NCBI RefSeq assembly: GCF_030504955.1
Contig: NZ_JAUKTR010000001.1
Coordinates: forward strand, 621,501-685,500
From: Peiella sedimenti
GTDB lineage: Bacteria; Pseudomonadota; Alphaproteobacteria; Caulobacterales; Caulobacteraceae
Direction of reading: 5' to 3'
DNA length: 64,000 bases
Part shown: one piece after another, positions 55,339 through 62,429 of the stretch
Layout: the number at the start of each line of letters is the position of its first letter
How positions within the stretch are numbered: the stretch's first letter is position 1
The notes under the pieces: model-generated
The model's input: only the letters and a program-made list of their open reading frames with translations
Told to the model about the DNA's origin: nothing
Databases searched by the model: none
Translations under genes and position numbers: made by a program

Positions 55339-55878
55339 ATGAGTCGGGTGGCCTATCAGGGGGAGCCCGGGTCGTTCAGCCATGAGGCGTGCCTGGCCAT
55401 GCGGCCGTGGGACGAGCCCGTGGCCTTTCCTACGTTCGAGGCGGCGGTGGCGGCGGTGAAGTCGGGCGACTGCGGCTGCGCCATGATCCCGGTGGAGAGC
55501 GATCGCACCGGGGCCATCGAGCCGGCGGCGCGTCTGGTCGAGACCTCTGGCCTGAGGCAGATGGCGGAGGCCTGGCGGCCCTTCCGTCTGCATCTGGCGG
55601 GCGTGGCCGACGCCCTGCTGGAGGGGGTGCGGACGGCCGAGAGCCATCCGGTCGCCCTGGCCCAATGCACGCGGGCGATCCGATCGCTGAACCTGAAGCC
55701 GGTCGAAGCGGAAGACACCGCCGGCGCGGCCCGGGCCGTGGCCGAGGCCGAGGACCGCACGCGCGCCGCCATCTGCTCCAGCACGGCGGCCGAGCTTTAC
55801 GGCCTGCGCATCCTCAAGAGCGATGTCGAGGACAACCCGGGCGTGCGTCTGCGCTTCGTGGTGCTCTGCGACAACTGA
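55339..55878 (+). CDS. Divergent prephenate dehydratase-like protein without ACT domain
   Basis: The 179-residue protein has the PDT fold pattern: YQGEPGSFSHEAC at the start, PTFEAAVAAVKSGDCGCAMIPVESDRTG, HPVALAQCTRAIRSL, EDTAGAARAVAE and LYGLRILKSDVEDNPGVRLRFVVL. Two differences from active PDT stand out: the catalytic TRF motif is LRF (residues 171-173), and the ENS motif is ESD (53-55). The regulatory ACT domain is absent. It may be a working divergent enzyme that makes phenylpyruvate, or it may have lost this activity. It is cotranscribed with DAHP synthase. Confidence 0.8.
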   Translation: MSRVAYQGEPGSFSHEACLAMRPWDEPVAFPTFEAAVAAVKSGDCGCAMIPVESDRTGAIEPAARLVETSGLRQMAEAWRPFRLHLAGVADALLEGVRTAESHPVALAQCTRAIRSLNLKPVEAEDTAGAARAVAEAEDRTRAAICSSTAAELYGLRILKSDVEDNPGVRLRFVVLCDN

Positions 55879-55969
55879 GTTCAATGAAATCGCCGGGGCT
55901 GCGGCCGTCGCCCTTGCGCGCGTGACCGCAGATGGCCAGTTTCCGCGCCCTCCTGCGGATGCGACTCCC

Positions 55970-57346
55970 ATGACTGACGCCCTGCTCAGCGCTGAACCGC
56001 CGCGCCGGCCCACCGCCGCGCTGGGCGAATTGCTGCGCCTGGCCTGGCCGGTGGTGCTGGCCCGCGTGGGCATCATGACCATGGGCCTGGTCGACGTGAT
56101 CGTGGTGGGCCGCCACTCGGCCGAGCAGCTGGCCTATCAGGCCCTGGCCCTGGCGCCGATCTCTGTGGTGGTGACCACGGTCGTCGGCCTGCTCATGGGC
56201 GTGCAGGTGATGACCTCGCGCCTGATTGGCGAGGGCCGACCGGAAGAGACGGTGGCGGTGCTGCGGCGCGGCTGCGTTTATGCGCTGCAGCTGGGCTTCG
56301 GCGCATTGCTGATCATGGCGCTGCTCGGCCCGTGGGCCATGCGCAACGCCGGGCTGGAGCCGGGGCTGGGCGAGGGCGCGAGCCTGCCGCTGGTGATCTT
56401 CGCCCTGTCCATGCCGGCCTACCTGCTCTCCGTGGTGGGCCAGCTGTTCCTGGAGGCCCAGGGGCGTCCGGGCGCCGGGGCGGCGGCGATGATCGTGGCC
56501 AACGTGGTCAATCTGGCGCTGAACCTGTGGCTGGTGCCCGGCGCCTCGGGCCTGCCGGTGGAAGGCGCGGCGGCCTCGGCCTGGGCGACCTTCTTCGCGC
56601 GCGGGCTTCTGGCGGTGGTCATCTTCGCCTTCATCTTCGCCAAGGCGGGCGTCACCCTGAAGGCCCTGCTGCGCCACGGTCGGGGCCATGCGGCGGACGC
56701 GCGCGAACAGCGCAAGATCGGCCTCGGCGCGGGCTCGTCCTACTTCATCGAGGTGACGGCCTTCGCCGCCATGACCTTCGTCGCCGGCTGGCTGGGCGGG
56801 CTGGAGGTCGCGGCCTGGACCGTTATCCTGAACATCGCCGCCGTGATCTTCATGGGGCCGCTGGGCCTGTCGTCGGCGACGGCCGTGCTGGTCGGCCGCG
56901 ACTATGGCGCCGGTCAGCCGCATGGCGTGCGCCAGGCGGGCTTCCTCGGCATGGGGGTGACCGCGGTCCTGACGGGTCTGATCGCGCTGGGCGTCTGGCT
57001 GTTCGACGAGCCGCTGGCGCGGGCCTACACCTCTGATCCCCAGGCGGTGGCCATCGCCGTCTCCGGACTAACCATCGCTTGCCTGTTCTTCGTCGCAGAC
57101 GGGCTGCAGGTGGTGGCGGCGCAGTCGCTGAGGGCCGCCGCCGACGTGTGGTGGCCCACGGTCATGCACATCGTCAGCTACGGCGTCGTCATGCTGCCAC
57201 TGGGCTGGTTCCTGGCCCATCCGGCGGGCCTGGGCGTGAATGGCATCGTGTGGGCCGTGGTCGTGGCCAGCCTGATCTCGGCGGGCATGCTGACCACCCG
57301 GTTCTGGTTCGTGTCGGGCCGAAAGCTGGCTCCGGCCGTCGCCTGA
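55970..57346 (+). CDS. MATE family efflux transporter
   Basis: From the ATG at 55970 the protein is 458 residues with twelve hydrophobic segments in two homologous halves. The first helix region, LGELLRLAWPVVLARVGIMTMGLVDVIVVGRHSAEQLAYQALA, and the second half, starting at SSYFIEVTAFAAMTFVAGWLGGLEVAAWTVILNIAAVIFMGPLGLSSATAVLVGRDYGAG, have the pseudosymmetry of MATE (NorM-like) exporters. They export cationic drugs using H+ or Na+. The substrate is not known. It lies 91 bases after the PDT-like gene and converges with accC. Confidence 0.93.
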   Translation: MTDALLSAEPPRRPTAALGELLRLAWPVVLARVGIMTMGLVDVIVVGRHSAEQLAYQALALAPISVVVTTVVGLLMGVQVMTSRLIGEGRPEETVAVLRRGCVYALQLGFGALLIMALLGPWAMRNAGLEPGLGEGASLPLVIFALSMPAYLLSVVGQLFLEAQGRPGAGAAAMIVANVVNLALNLWLVPGASGLPVEGAAASAWATFFARGLLAVVIFAFIFAKAGVTLKALLRHGRGHAADAREQRKIGLGAGSSYFIEVTAFAAMTFVAGWLGGLEVAAWTVILNIAAVIFMGPLGLSSATAVLVGRDYGAGQPHGVRQAGFLGMGVTAVLTGLIALGVWLFDEPLARAYTSDPQAVAIAVSGLTIACLFFVADGLQVVAAQSLRAAADVWWPTVMHIVSYGVVMLPLGWFLAHPAGLGVNGIVWAVVVASLISAGMLTTRFWFVSGRKLAPAVA

Positions 57347-57352
57347 TTCGGA

Positions 57353-58696
57353 TCAGCCCTGCGCCTTGGCCCACTTCTCCAACCAGTGGATGTCGTAGTC
57401 GCCCGACAGGATGTCGGGCTCCTGCAACAGCTGCTGGAACAGGGGGATGGTGGTGTCGATACCGCCCACGACCATCTCGTTCAGGCTGCGCTTGAGGCGG
57501 GCGATGCACTCCTCGCGGTCGCGGCCGTGGACGATCAGCTTGCCGATCAGGCTGTCGTAGTAGGGCGGGATCGAATAGCCGGCGAAGAGCGCCGAATCGA
57601 GCCGCACGCCCAGACCGCCCGGCGCGTGGAAGTCATTCACCAGGCCCGGCGAGGGGGTGAAGGTGCGCGGGTTCTCGGCGTTGACGCGGCACTCGATGGC
57701 GTGTCCCTCGAAGACGATGTCCTCCTGCGTGAAGGACAGGGGCAGGCCGGCGGCCACGCGGATCTGTTCGCGCACCAGATCGACGCCGGTGATGGCCTCG
57801 GTCACCGGATGCTCCACCTGCAGGCGGGTGTTCATCTCGATGAAGAAGAACTCGCCGTCCTCCCACAGAAACTCGATGGTGCCCACGCCGAGGTAGCCGA
57901 TGGCCTTGATCGCATCGACGACGACCTTGCCGATCTTCTCGCGGCCGGCGGCGTCGAGCGCCGGGGAGGGGGCTTCCTCCAGCACCTTCTGGTGGCGCCG
58001 CTGCAGTGAACAGTCGCGCTCGCCCAGATGGACCACGTTGCCGTGGCTGTCGGCGATGACCTGGATCTCGATGTGGCGCGGCTTCTGGAGGTAGCGCTCC
58101 ATGTAGACGGCGCCGTTGCCGAAGGCCGCGGCGGCCTCGGCCTGGGCGGTCTGCACGGCCTCGACCAGATCATCGGGGGTCAGGGCCACCTTCATGCCGC
58201 GCCCGCCGCCGCCGGCGGCCGCCTTGACGATCAAGGGGAAGCCGATGGACTTGGACGCCTCGATGGCCTGCTCGACCGTCTCGACCTCGCCGTCCGAGCC
58301 CGGCACCACGGGGATGCCTGCGTCCCGGGCGGTCTGCTTGGCCGTGATCTTGTCGCCCATGATCCGGATGTGCTCCGGCTTGGGACCGACGAAGGTGATG
58401 CCGTGGGCGGCCACGATCTCGGCGAAGCGGGCGTTCTCCGACAGGAAGCCGTAGCCGGGGTGGATGGCCTGGGCGTGGGTGACCTCGGCCGCCGCGATGA
58501 TCGAGGGGATGTTCAGGTAGGACTTGGCCGCGGGGGCGGGCCCGATGCAGACGCTCTCGTCGGCCAGGCGCACCCACATGGCGCCGCGGTCGGCCTCGGA
58601 ATGGACCGCCACAGTGGAGATGCCCATCTCCTTGCAGGCGCGATGGATCCGGAGCGCGATCTCGCCGCGGTTGGCGATCAGCAGCTTGTCGAACAT
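57353..58696 (-). CDS. accC: Acetyl-CoA carboxylase, biotin carboxylase subunit
   Basis: The 447-residue protein has FDKLLIANRGEIALRIHRACKEMGI at the N-terminus, KAAAGGGGRGMKVA for ATP binding, EYLYLEKP-like YMERYLQKPRHIEIQVIAD, ERDCSLQRRHQKVLEE and FFIEMNTRLQVEHPVTE. These are exact family marks. It carboxylates the biotin on AccB, the first half of malonyl-CoA synthesis for fatty acids. It begins ten bases after accB. Confidence 0.98.
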   Translation of the reverse strand: MFDKLLIANRGEIALRIHRACKEMGISTVAVHSEADRGAMWVRLADESVCIGPAPAAKSYLNIPSIIAAAEVTHAQAIHPGYGFLSENARFAEIVAAHGITFVGPKPEHIRIMGDKITAKQTARDAGIPVVPGSDGEVETVEQAIEASKSIGFPLIVKAAAGGGGRGMKVALTPDDLVEAVQTAQAEAAAAFGNGAVYMERYLQKPRHIEIQVIADSHGNVVHLGERDCSLQRRHQKVLEEAPSPALDAAGREKIGKVVVDAIKAIGYLGVGTIEFLWEDGEFFFIEMNTRLQVEHPVTEAITGVDLVREQIRVAAGLPLSFTQEDIVFEGHAIECRVNAENPRTFTPSPGLVNDFHAPGGLGVRLDSALFAGYSIPPYYDSLIGKLIVHGRDREECIARLKRSLNEMVVGGIDTTIPLFQQLLQEPDILSGDYDIHWLEKWAKAQG

Positions 58697-58706
58697 GGCG
58701 CTGATC

Positions 58707-59186
58707 CTACTGGAGGACGACGAGCGGCTCGCCGTACTCTACCGGCTGGGCGTCGCCGACCAGCACCTCGGCCACCACGCCGTCGCGCGGCGAGGCGATT
58801 GGGTTCATGGTCTTCATGGCCTCGACGATCAGCAGCGTCTGGCCGGCCTTGACCTTGTCGCCCGGCTTGATGAAGGCCGGCGCGCCCGGCTGCGGCGAGA
58901 GATAGGCGGTGCCGACCATGGGGGACTTCACCTCCTCGCCGTCGCGCTTGGCCGCAGCCGGGGCGGTGGCGGGGGCGGCCTGGGCCGCTGGTTGGGGCGC
59001 GGGAGCGGCGGCCGGAGGCGGCGCGTGAACCATCATGGGCGCTGCGGCCGCCATCGACTTGGCGACGCGGATTTTCAGCCCGTCCTTTTCGACCTCGATC
59101 TCGGTCAGGTCGGTCTCGTTGAGGATGCCCGCCAGCTCGCGGACGAGCAGGGAGTCGATCGGAGACGGGGTCTTGGAAGCAGCCAT
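58707..59186 (-). CDS. accB: Acetyl-CoA carboxylase biotin carboxyl carrier protein
   Basis: The 159-residue protein has an N-terminal region, a flexible Ala/Pro linker (about residues 50-80) and a C-terminal biotinyl domain with the biotinylated Lys in VEAMKTMNPI. The motif here is AMKTM rather than the more usual AMKMM; this is not expected to affect modification. It carries carboxyl-biotin between AccC and the carboxyltransferase. It lies between aroQ (25 bases) and accC in the aroQ-accB-accC order found in many proteobacteria. Confidence 0.96.
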   Translation of the reverse strand: MAASKTPSPIDSLLVRELAGILNETDLTEIEVEKDGLKIRVAKSMAAAAPMMVHAPPPAAAPAPQPAAQAAPATAPAAAKRDGEEVKSPMVGTAYLSPQPGAPAFIKPGDKVKAGQTLLIVEAMKTMNPIASPRDGVVAEVLVGDAQPVEYGEPLVVLQ

Positions 59187-59211
59187 GGAGGTCTTTGCCC
59201 TCTTCTTTTCG

Positions 59212-59652
59212 TCAGGCGGTCGCGCCGGTCAGGCGCAGCGCCGCGATGACGGCCAATTCGTAGCTTGCCGGGCCGAAGCCCTGGATGACGCCGGCCGCGA
59301 CCGGCGAGATGAGCGAGGTCCGGCGGAAGTCCTCCCGCGCGGCGGTGTTCGACAGGTGGCATTCCACGAGCGGGATCGACAGGCAAGCCGCCGCGTCGCG
59401 CAATGACACGGATGTGTGGCCATATCCCGCCGGGTTCAGCACGACAGCCAGCGCCTTGTCCTCGGCCTCGTGCAGCCAGTCGATGAGCTGGCCCTCGTGG
59501 TTGGACTGACGGAAGTCGACGGCCACATCGCCGGCCGCCCGTTCGCACAGGCGCTGGATGTCGGCCAGGGTCGCGGTCCCGTAGACCTGCGGCTCGCGGG
59601 TCCCGAGGCGGTTCAGATTGGGGCCGTTGAGCACGAAAAGGGGTTTGGACAT
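59212..59652 (-). CDS. aroQ: 3-dehydroquinate dehydratase, type II
   Basis: The 146-residue protein has the family signature [21 protein letters not shown] near the N-terminus with the catalytic Tyr, and [15 protein letters not shown] and [20 protein letters not shown] with the catalytic His. It dehydrates 3-dehydroquinate to 3-dehydroshikimate as a dodecamer. It starts the aroQ-accB-accC operon and is divergent from thiS; 86 bases lie between the two starts. Confidence 0.97.
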   Translation of the reverse strand: MSKPLFVLNGPNLNRLGTREPQVYGTATLADIQRLCERAAGDVAVDFRQSNHEGQLIDWLHEAEDKALAVVLNPAGYGHTSVSLRDAAACLSIPLVECHLSNTAAREDFRRTSLISPVAAGVIQGFGPASYELAVIAALRLTGATA

Positions 59653-59738
59653 CCGCCGCCGCCTTGGAATCGGCGGACTTTTATAGTCCGTAACGTTCTG
59701 TCACAAGCCGCGAGGCGGGAAGGCCCGCCAGGACTGTC

Positions 59739-59936
59739 ATGCTGATCTTCGTCAACGGCGATCCCATCACGGTGAAAGCGATCACCATCGCCCAGCTGAT
59801 CGACGAGCTGGGCCTGGACCGCGCCGCCGCCGCCGTGGAGCGCAATCTGGTCATCGTGCCCCGCAGCCTGCACGACCAGACGGTGCTGGAGGCGGGCGAC
59901 CGTATCGAGATCGTCCAGTTCGTCGGTGGAGGGTAA
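59739..59936 (+). CDS. thiS: Sulfur carrier protein ThiS
   Basis: The 65-residue beta-grasp protein has the ubiquitin-like form (MLIFVNGDPITVKAITIAQLIDELGLD) and ends in VGGG, with the C-terminal Gly-Gly required for thiocarboxylation. It carries sulfur to ThiG for the thiazole ring of thiamine. I saw no TPP riboswitch in the short leader. Its usual partner thiG is about 1.7 kb downstream, separated by a secreted protein gene and an opposite-strand hydrolase gene. Confidence 0.93.
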   Translation: MLIFVNGDPITVKAITIAQLIDELGLDRAAAAVERNLVIVPRSLHDQTVLEAGDRIEIVQFVGGG

Positions 59937-59990
59937 GGCCTTTCTTTCGCCGGACGCCTCGGTCAAGGTTCAGCGTCAGGAGAGACGCCC

Positions 59991-60467
59991 ATGCACCTGT
60001 TCCGCAACAGCCTGATCGCCATCGCCGTCGCCTTGGCGGGTTCAGCCGCCGCCCAGACAGCGCCGGCCGGTCACGTGCAGCAGTCGCAGCTGCCGCCCCC
60101 GCCACCCCCGCCGCCCCCGGCTGAGCCGATGAAGCTGGTCTCGCCGCTGCCGCCCGAGCTGAACGGCGAGGATGCCGGTGGCCGATATCAGCCGACGCCT
60201 GAGGAGGTCGCCGAGATCGAGGCGTTAAACGCCCAGATCCGCGAGAACAACGCCCGCATCGCGGCCCACAACGCCGAAGAGGCGGCGCGCGCCGCCGCCG
60301 ACCGCCGCGCCTACGAGCAGGCCCTGGCTGAACGCGAGGCCGAGATCGCCCGCGTCAACGCCGCGGCCGCCGAGTCGCAGGCCCGCTATGAGGCGGAGAT
60401 GGCCGCCTGGCGTGCTCGCGTCGCCGCCTGTCAGGCCGGAAACACCGCCGCCTGCCAGGGTGGGTGA
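59991..60467 (+). CDS. Secreted Pro-rich coiled-coil protein, function unknown
   Basis: I do not recognise a family. The 158-residue protein has a clear signal peptide (MHLFRNSLIAIAVALAGSAAAQ), a proline run (about residues 35-43), a linker (PMKLVSPLPPELNGEDAGGRYQPTPEEV) and a long alpha-helical segment rich in Ala, Glu and Arg (about 70-145) that looks like a coiled coil. It ends in a short Cys-containing tail (ACQAGNTAACQGG), whose two Cys could form a disulfide. It starts 55 bases after thiS and is followed at once by the convergent hydrolase. Confidence 0.75.
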   Translation: MHLFRNSLIAIAVALAGSAAAQTAPAGHVQQSQLPPPPPPPPPAEPMKLVSPLPPELNGEDAGGRYQPTPEEVAEIEALNAQIRENNARIAAHNAEEAARAAADRRAYEQALAEREAEIARVNAAAAESQARYEAEMAAWRARVAACQAGNTAACQGG

Positions 60468-60470
60468 GAC

Positions 60471-61496
60471 CTAGAGGCTTAGCGCCCATTCCGCGTAGCG
60501 GCGGCCCAGGTCGCGGACGCGTGTGCCCTCGAGATTGGTCAGGATCGACACGGTCACACCAGCTTCAGGGTATCTGGCCAGCCAGGAGCCGAAGCCGTTG
60601 ATGTCCCCGAGGTGGCCGATCTCGCGTTGGCCGAACATCTCGCGCACCATCCAGCCTAGGCCGAACTCGTTGACCTCGGGCGTAAGGACCTGGCGCCAAA
60701 CCTCTGCAGGCAGGAGATGTTCGTCTCCCACGGCCGCGACCCAGCGGTGCAGATCGTCGGAACCGGAGTACAGGGACCCCGCTCCGCGCGTAACGCTCAT
60801 GTTCAGTGGACGGGCCGAGGCAAGGCGGCCCTCGGCCAGTACAAGGCCGTCCACCAGGCGCGGCGGAGGATCGGCCAGGCCCAGTCCGCCTGTCGAGGTG
60901 AGACCTAGTGGACTCAGAAGGCTGCGTTCCAGCACCGCCTCATAGGGCAGTCCGGCCAGCCGTTCGATCAGACCGGCCGCGACGACGGCGCCTGAGTTGC
61001 CGTACCTGAACTCCGACCCGGGTGCGGCTCTCAGGGGCTCTGCGTAGAGGAGAGCCAGTACCTCCGGGAGACTTGTTCCTTCGGCCGCCAGCCGGGGGAA
61101 GGCCTCAAGGGAGATGATGTCGCGGATGCCGTGGGAATGGTTCAGGAGCCGCCGCACGGGGATCGCCGCCCAGCTGTCCGGCGCGTCCCGCAAATAGTGG
61201 GTGACGGGCGCGTCCAGATCGATGCGGCCCTGGTTTGACAGGCACAGGACCGCCGTCGCGGTGAAGGTCTTGGATATGGAGGCGATCTTGAACTGGGCGT
61301 CCCGGTCGATCCGCGGATCACCGCCCAGCCGGGCGGGCCCCTGGTCTCTTCGCAGCAGCACTTCATCGCGCCGCTTCACCAGGATGGAGCCGGAGAAGGG
61401 GCGCGGTTCAGCCTCCTGGACCCGGGCGACGGCGCCCATCGACAGAGCGCAAGGGCTGGCCGCGGCGGCCGCAAGCAGGAAACGTCGATTGATCAT
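60471..61496 (-). CDS. Serine hydrolase of the beta-lactamase/CubicO type
   Basis: From the ATG at 61496, which has a perfectly spaced GGAGG site, the protein is 341 residues. It has a signal peptide with a twin-Arg-like start (MINRRFLLAAAAASPCALSMGAVAR), then SISK (the nucleophile Ser with Lys), YGNSG (Tyr-x-Asn) and HLGDINGFG. These match the class C beta-lactamase / D-aminopeptidase / esterase EstB superfamily. Actual beta-lactam hydrolysis is unproved. It is opposite to thiS and thiG and separates them. Confidence 0.9.
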   Translation of the reverse strand: MINRRFLLAAAAASPCALSMGAVARVQEAEPRPFSGSILVKRRDEVLLRRDQGPARLGGDPRIDRDAQFKIASISKTFTATAVLCLSNQGRIDLDAPVTHYLRDAPDSWAAIPVRRLLNHSHGIRDIISLEAFPRLAAEGTSLPEVLALLYAEPLRAAPGSEFRYGNSGAVVAAGLIERLAGLPYEAVLERSLLSPLGLTSTGGLGLADPPPRLVDGLVLAEGRLASARPLNMSVTRGAGSLYSGSDDLHRWVAAVGDEHLLPAEVWRQVLTPEVNEFGLGWMVREMFGQREIGHLGDINGFGSWLARYPEAGVTVSILTNLEGTRVRDLGRRYAEWALSL

Positions 61497-61616
61497 CAGC
61501 CCCTCCAAGCAACAGAGGGCCTCGGCGCCCAGATCAGATGCAACCGGCGGCCAACCAGGCGCTACGAACCCCAGTCGGGCCTTCGCAGCGGGCCCGCGCG
61601 GGTCTAAACCCCGCCC

Positions 61617-62396
61617 ATGACCGAAGCGAACGACACCTGGACCGTCGCCGGGCGCACCTTCACCTCGCGCCTGATCGTGGGCACGGGGAAATACAAGGAC
61701 TACGCCCAGAACGCCGCCGCCGCCGAGGCCTCGGGCGCCGAGATCGTCACCGTGGCGGTGCGCCGGGTGAACCTGACGGATCGCTCCCAGCCGCTGCTGA
61801 CCGACTATGTGAAGCCGGACCGGTTCACCTATCTGCCCAACACGGCGGGCTGTTTCACCGGTGAGGACGCGGTGCGCACCCTGCGCCTGGCGCGCGAGGC
61901 GGGCGGCTGGGACCTGGTGAAGCTGGAGGTGCTGTCGGACCCCAAGACCCTGTTTCCGGACATGGAGGAGACCCTGCGCTCGCTGAAGCTGCTGGTCGCA
62001 GAAGGCTTCCAGGTCATGGTCTACTGCACCGACGATGTGGTCTATGCCCGCAAGCTGGAGGACGCTGGCGCGGCGGCCATCATGCCGCTGGGCGCTCCGA
62101 TCGGCTCAGGGCTCGGCATCCAGAACCCGGTCAACATCCGCCTGATCGTCGAGCAGGCCCGGGTGCCGGTGCTGGTGGATGCGGGCGTGGGCACCGCTTC
62201 GGATGCGGCCGTGGCCATGGAGCTGGGCTGCGACGGGGTGCTGATGAACACCGCCATCGCCGAGGCCAAGGACCCGGTGCGCATGGCGCGGGCCATGAAG
62301 CACGCCGTCATCGCGGGCCGCGAGGCCTATCTGGCCGGGCGCATGGGCAAGCGCATGTACGCCGATCCTTCGTCCCCCTTGGCGGGGCTGATCTAA
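61617..62396 (+). CDS. thiG: Thiazole synthase ThiG
   Basis: The 259-residue TIM-barrel protein has [17 protein letters not shown], the Lys in [17 protein letters not shown] that forms the Schiff base with 1-deoxy-xylulose 5-phosphate, [16 protein letters not shown] and [31 protein letters not shown]. These are ThiG marks. It builds thiazole phosphate using sulfur from ThiS. It is separated from thiS by two other genes and is followed by a TPR protein gene. Confidence 0.97.
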   Translation: MTEANDTWTVAGRTFTSRLIVGTGKYKDYAQNAAAAEASGAEIVTVAVRRVNLTDRSQPLLTDYVKPDRFTYLPNTAGCFTGEDAVRTLRLAREAGGWDLVKLEVLSDPKTLFPDMEETLRSLKLLVAEGFQVMVYCTDDVVYARKLEDAGAAAIMPLGAPIGSGLGIQNPVNIRLIVEQARVPVLVDAGVGTASDAAVAMELGCDGVLMNTAIAEAKDPVRMARAMKHAVIAGREAYLAGRMGKRMYADPSSPLAGLI

Positions 62397-62408
62397 GCGT
62401 TCATCATC

Positions 62409-62423
62409 CTCCCCCAGGGGGAG
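62409..62423. repeat. Short C/G palindrome supplying the ribosome site of the TPR gene
   Basis: CTCCCCC-A-GGGGGAG is a 7-base-pair inverted repeat between thiG and the TPR gene. It resembles one hairpin of repeat family I. Its right arm sits six bases before the ATG at 62430. Confidence 0.5.
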
Positions 62424-62429
62424 AGCCAG

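Noticed and set aside
59653..59738. TPP riboswitch upstream of thiS
   Set aside because: The leader is too short, and the conserved CUGAGA-type sequences of the THI box are absent.
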